Below are positions 20,586 through 24,290 of a stretch of DNA of 24,290 nt, one piece after another. The translations under genes were made by a program, and so were the position numbers. Origin of the DNA: Acanthamoeba castellanii str. Neff (lineage: Eukaryota > Discosea > Longamoebia > Acanthamoebidae); contig NW_004457265.1 of the NCBI RefSeq assembly GCF_000313135.1, positions 8,948 to 33,237 on the forward strand, in the 5' to 3' direction. The notes beneath the pieces were generated by a model. The model was not told the origin of the DNA. It saw nothing but the letters and a program-made list of their open reading frames with translations, and made no database searches. Each line of letters starts with the position of its first letter. The first letter of the stretch is position 1.

Positions 20586-20806
20586 ATGATCCTTGGACTG
20601 ATAGGCACCTTCAAGGAAGTCTATGGTCTTTCAAAAGGAAGAAAACACCTTTTCATGCCAGTGCTTCCATGTCAATTGCAGTGTATTTCTGTACATCTCC
20701 CCTTCTTCCTGTTGTTTTCCATCTTCATCCATCTTCTCCTCCTTGTTGTCCTCCTTGTTCTTGTCCTCCTCTGTGGCATGTGCACCATCATCATCATTGT
20801 TGCAAT

Positions 20807-21644
<838 letters not shown>

Positions 21645-21738
21645 TCACTTGCACTGGTAGCAAGACCTTCTCTGCTGGATGGTGTCATGACAGATGGTGA
21701 GACAGATGGTGGATTGGTCTGTTTGGTTGTGATTGACA

Positions 21739-22014
21739 TCACAGTGTCCATTGAGATGTTAGCCCCAAGAAGTTGATGCTCAGATACTTTGACACAGGAT
21801 CTTCTGGTTGTGTATCATTATTGCTGCTGCTGCTGCTCTCTTGGCCAATGGTGGCTCTGCTGGCACCATTTCCATTGCTGTGGTGGTTGTTGTTTTGTTG
21901 TCTGTGGTTGGACCTCTGACTGAGAGAGGATGAGTTCTTGTTCTTCCTACCACTTTGGGAGCTGGTCTCCACCTTGATAGTAGGACAAAACACTGTGTCC
22001 AGAAAAAGTGGCAC
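21739..22014 (-). pseudogene. Unassigned Ser/Asn/Gln-rich open frame
   Basis: The frame from about 21990 reads PTIKVETSSQSGRKNKNSSS, then an Asn/Gln/His-rich stretch, then DTQPEDPVSKYLSINFLG. At a G run near 21764-21767 the frame ends soon after. A one-base shift would open into a Pro/Ser-rich frame (21751-21419). Low complexity makes this weak evidence for a gene. A splice acceptor-like CTATCAAG lies at the start of the frame. Confidence 0.25.
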
Positions 22015-22207
22015 CTTTTGTTAAGTAAAATCTGTACAAGTGATATATGTGTATGTGCAGCAAAAGCAGTACTTTTGTGAACATGGTGTGTGAGTGGTTT
22101 TGGCAAAATATGTACAGAGAGTGGCAAAACAGGGAAAAATGGTGTAGGTCATGGTAAAAGCAGATGGGGCCAAGGAAGAATTTCAAGGCATAAGTGTAAA
22201 AAAGGGC

Positions 22208-23059
22208 TCATGTATTTTGTTGGAATGAGGAACAGAACAGAGTGGAGGGAAACATTAGCCAATGGACTTCCACACTTTCCATGGACCAGAAGAGGAGGAG
22301 GAGCTGGGTGGTGAGAGGGGCAAGGGCAGGATGTGAAGTTAGGCCTTGTAGGAAGGAAGTGATGGCTGTGAGATCTGACTCCTCCAGGAATTTAGAGTGG
22401 AAGGTGAGGAGCCAGTTGCTGAGAGAGGAGATGTTGCCCTCTGCTATGGGGGTAGAGGAGAGGCAGACAAAGCTGGAGTAAAGGGCAGCACAGAAGGAGA
22501 GGTAGTAGGTGGGATTTGCCTCATAGAGAATGTGGTAGGGGGTGGTGGGCGATGTGATGGGGTGGGGAGAAGGATTGGGAAGCTCTAAGCTCTGGATGAG
22601 GAAGCTGTAGAGGCCAATGTGAAGCAGGGTGCAGTCCAATGATTGAGCAGTGAGGAAAGCAGGAGCAGAGCAGACAACCTCATGCGTTGGGTGTGGGATG
22701 GGGATGTGGTGCAGATAGCAGAAGGGTTCAGGGATGGTGTCACTGGCCAGAGGATGCCAGATGGCAGACATGTTGACCCTCTTGTGGCTGAGGATGAGAA
22801 CATTGAAGCCACTGACAAGAGGTTCAGAGGTGGGCATGGAGCTGGAGTAAGTTGGGGAGCTGTAGTAGAAGTGGAGTAGGCAGAAGACCTGGAGGGTGGA
22901 GTGTGACTCAAGTGAGGTGATGGCATTGGCAATGTTGGAGGGAGATGAGGAGATGTAGAATCCAACACTGTAAGACTTTGATAGGCAAGTTGCCACATCA
23001 TTGATGTTGAGAGGAATGTCTGCACTGTGGATGGTAAAGTCATGCATGTAGATCAACAC
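22208..23059 (-). pseudogene. Unassigned long open frame after a good splice acceptor
   Basis: A frame of about 284 codons follows the acceptor TTCTTCCACAG (23060-23061) and begins VLIYMHDFTIHSADIPLNIN. It ends with TGA at 22208-22210. Composition is mixed and hydrophobic, without repeats, so it may be a real exon. A second frame over part of the interval (22585-23043) is also open, which weakens the case because CpG-poor, stop-poor DNA can be open by chance. No family is recognised. Confidence 0.35.
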
Positions 23060-23063
23060 CTGT

Positions 23064-23200
23064 GGAAGAAAAAAACGGTGGACATCAGGAATAAGTGAAA
23101 AACCAATGTGCATCAGGGAAAAGAGTCAACAAATAAAAAACCTAATGCACATCAGGAAAAGTGTCAACAAATAAAAAAACCTATGCACATCAGGAAAACA
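23064..23200. repeat. Short minisatellite, about 3.5 units of ~38 bp
   Basis: On the plus strand, units resemble AAAACCTAATGCACATCAGG followed by AAAAGTGTCAACAAAT, repeated with small changes at about 23095-23131, 23132-23170 and 23171-23200, plus a partial unit with GGACATCAGG at 23080-23092. It lies between two coding-like minus-strand stretches and is probably intronic. Each full unit carries a minus-strand AG|GTTTTT that could act as a splice donor. Confidence 0.8.
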
Positions 23201-24035
23201 ATGTGGGCCAATAAATGCACTGGCCATTCATGGAATTGCATTGGTTGGCCAAGAAGCTTGGTGAGCGGCTTGGTGAATTGGGGGAGATACTTTTTCTGGA
23301 GAGCAAGCTCTGCCTTGTGCTTGATGGTAGATGGCGACTTTTCCTCTTCAGCCTTACCCTTGCCATGTTTCTTGGTAGCTGTAAAGAATAAGCATGTGGT
23401 GAGCTTGGAACTTTACCAGCAAAATGAAAATGTACTGGTTGGGTGGTCAGAGTGGTGCCAGAAGCTTCAGTGGCAGTGGGTACTGTGGGCTGAAGTCAGA
23501 TAATAGTGGTGTAAGTGAAAGTAATGGGGTGTGAATTGGAACAGGAAGGAGTTGATTGTACCATTTTCCCCTTGGCCAATGCAGAAAGACGCTGGTGCTG
23601 TTTGCTTGTGGATGTTGAGGCAAGGGAGGCCTCCTCTGCTTGAGAAGCTGTGGTGGCATGTGCAATCTCCCCTTGTAACTGGCGAGGTGTGGTCTCCTCT
23701 GCCTCATTGCTGAGCAGTTTTGACTGGAATGGGTGCTTGCAGAACATGTTGACAACTTTGGAGGTGATGCTGTGGGGCTGCTTGATCTTGATGTTTTTAC
23801 TGTGCAGCATGATGTATTCTGCAATGCAGATCTGGTCCCAGATGTGGTGAAGCTCCTCAGGATCTTTGCAGCAGCAGTCAGCCTCTGTGGCTGCATGAAT
23901 GGCCTGATGAAAGGCCTCCATCTGCCTTTTGATCATGCTCCAGTGGTTGGTGATTAGTGACCAGAAGTTCTCTGGCAAGAGGGAAGTAGTTAGACTTGTG
24001 GGGAGAAGAACAAAAGAACTAAAAAGAAAGGACAT
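23164..24035 (-). pseudogene. Unassigned coding-like region, possibly two exons
   Basis: A minus-strand frame from 24035 (or from an acceptor CTTGCCAG near 23976) reads ENFWSLITNHWSMIKRQMEA, then DPEELHHIWDQICIAEYIML and a Ser/Thr-rich tail. It reaches an in-frame TGA at about 23496, after which the same frame stays open to FHFA at 23417. A GTAAAG...TTTACAG interval (23416-23379, only 38 nt) then joins in phase to TKKHGKGKAEEEKSPS and KYLPQFTKPLTKLLGQPM, open to 23164. The Lys/Glu-rich, non-repetitive composition suggests real protein. No family is recognised. One TGA where CGA would fit suggests decay. Confidence 0.4.
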
Positions 24036-24228
24036 ACTCTTGGAAGTGGTTTGTAGTTGTTGTTGGTTGCAAAGAGGGAAAGATACAACAATGATAGAAG
24101 AATGTTGGTGCCATTTATTCTCAGTAATGCAATCTGTTCCATGATGTTAATGACCAAACAAATGATAGAGCAATAGTGACCTCACTGCTCATGCAATCTG
24201 GCGGATTTTAACCTCCTCTCCTTGAGGC

Positions 24229-24238
24229 AATATATACC
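24229..24238 (-). promoter_or_regulatory. Possible TATA box upstream of the unassigned minus-strand region
   Basis: The minus strand reads GGTATATATTG about 200 nt upstream of the first coding-like frame. The core TATATA is symmetric, so direction is not proven. Short complementary words CGGATTTT (24202-24209) and AAAATCCG flank it. Confidence 0.25.
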
Positions 24239-24290
24239 TAAAAAGGGAATGAGGTGCAGAAAATCCGTTGAGTTTTTTGAAGGGGGCGCG

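Overview
The window looks like nuclear DNA of a GC-rich, intron-dense amoebozoan, most likely Acanthamoeba. This is inferred from the gene content, short phase-consistent introns with frequent GTAC(G) donors, and (GTGTGC)n-type repeats inside introns; no database was searched. Gene models were built by hand from reading frame, splice sites and family motifs.

Layout. (1) 415-2216, minus: PIG-C/GPI2, a membrane subunit of the GPI-GlcNAc transferase, in 7 exons with an unusual N-terminal extension carrying a possible zinc motif. (2) 2435-4935, minus: a type II membrane glycosyltransferase of family GT61, in 9 exons. (3) 5431-9887, plus: a kinase in 13 exons with a possible N-myristoylation site, ankyrin-type repeats, a long Q/P-rich linker and a C-terminal TKL kinase domain. 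(4) 10061-15622, plus: condensin II subunit G2 (NCAPG2) in 21 exons, with two charged inserts and one GC-AG intron. (5) 15755-16490, minus: a small secreted protein of unknown family whose second exon contains a frame break.

(6) From about 16738 to 20310, minus, lies a decayed non-LTR (LINE-type) retrotransposon with reverse transcriptase, RNase H and a C-terminal Cys/His motif, broken by stops and frameshifts. (7) From 20.3 kb to the right end is a block of different base composition. It is almost free of CG dinucleotides and holds an uninterrupted (GTT)n tract of about 230 bp, a short minisatellite and several coding-like minus-strand stretches that I cannot assign to a family. CpG loss begins inside the retrotransposon near 18.84 kb. 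Several in-frame stops are TGA where CGA would fit, which suggests decay of methylated DNA.

The five left-hand genes are ordinary housekeeping or signalling genes. PIG-C and GT61 both belong to the secretory-pathway glycosylation machinery and lie in tandem, but co-regulation is not shown. The most unusual part is the right-hand CpG-depleted block.
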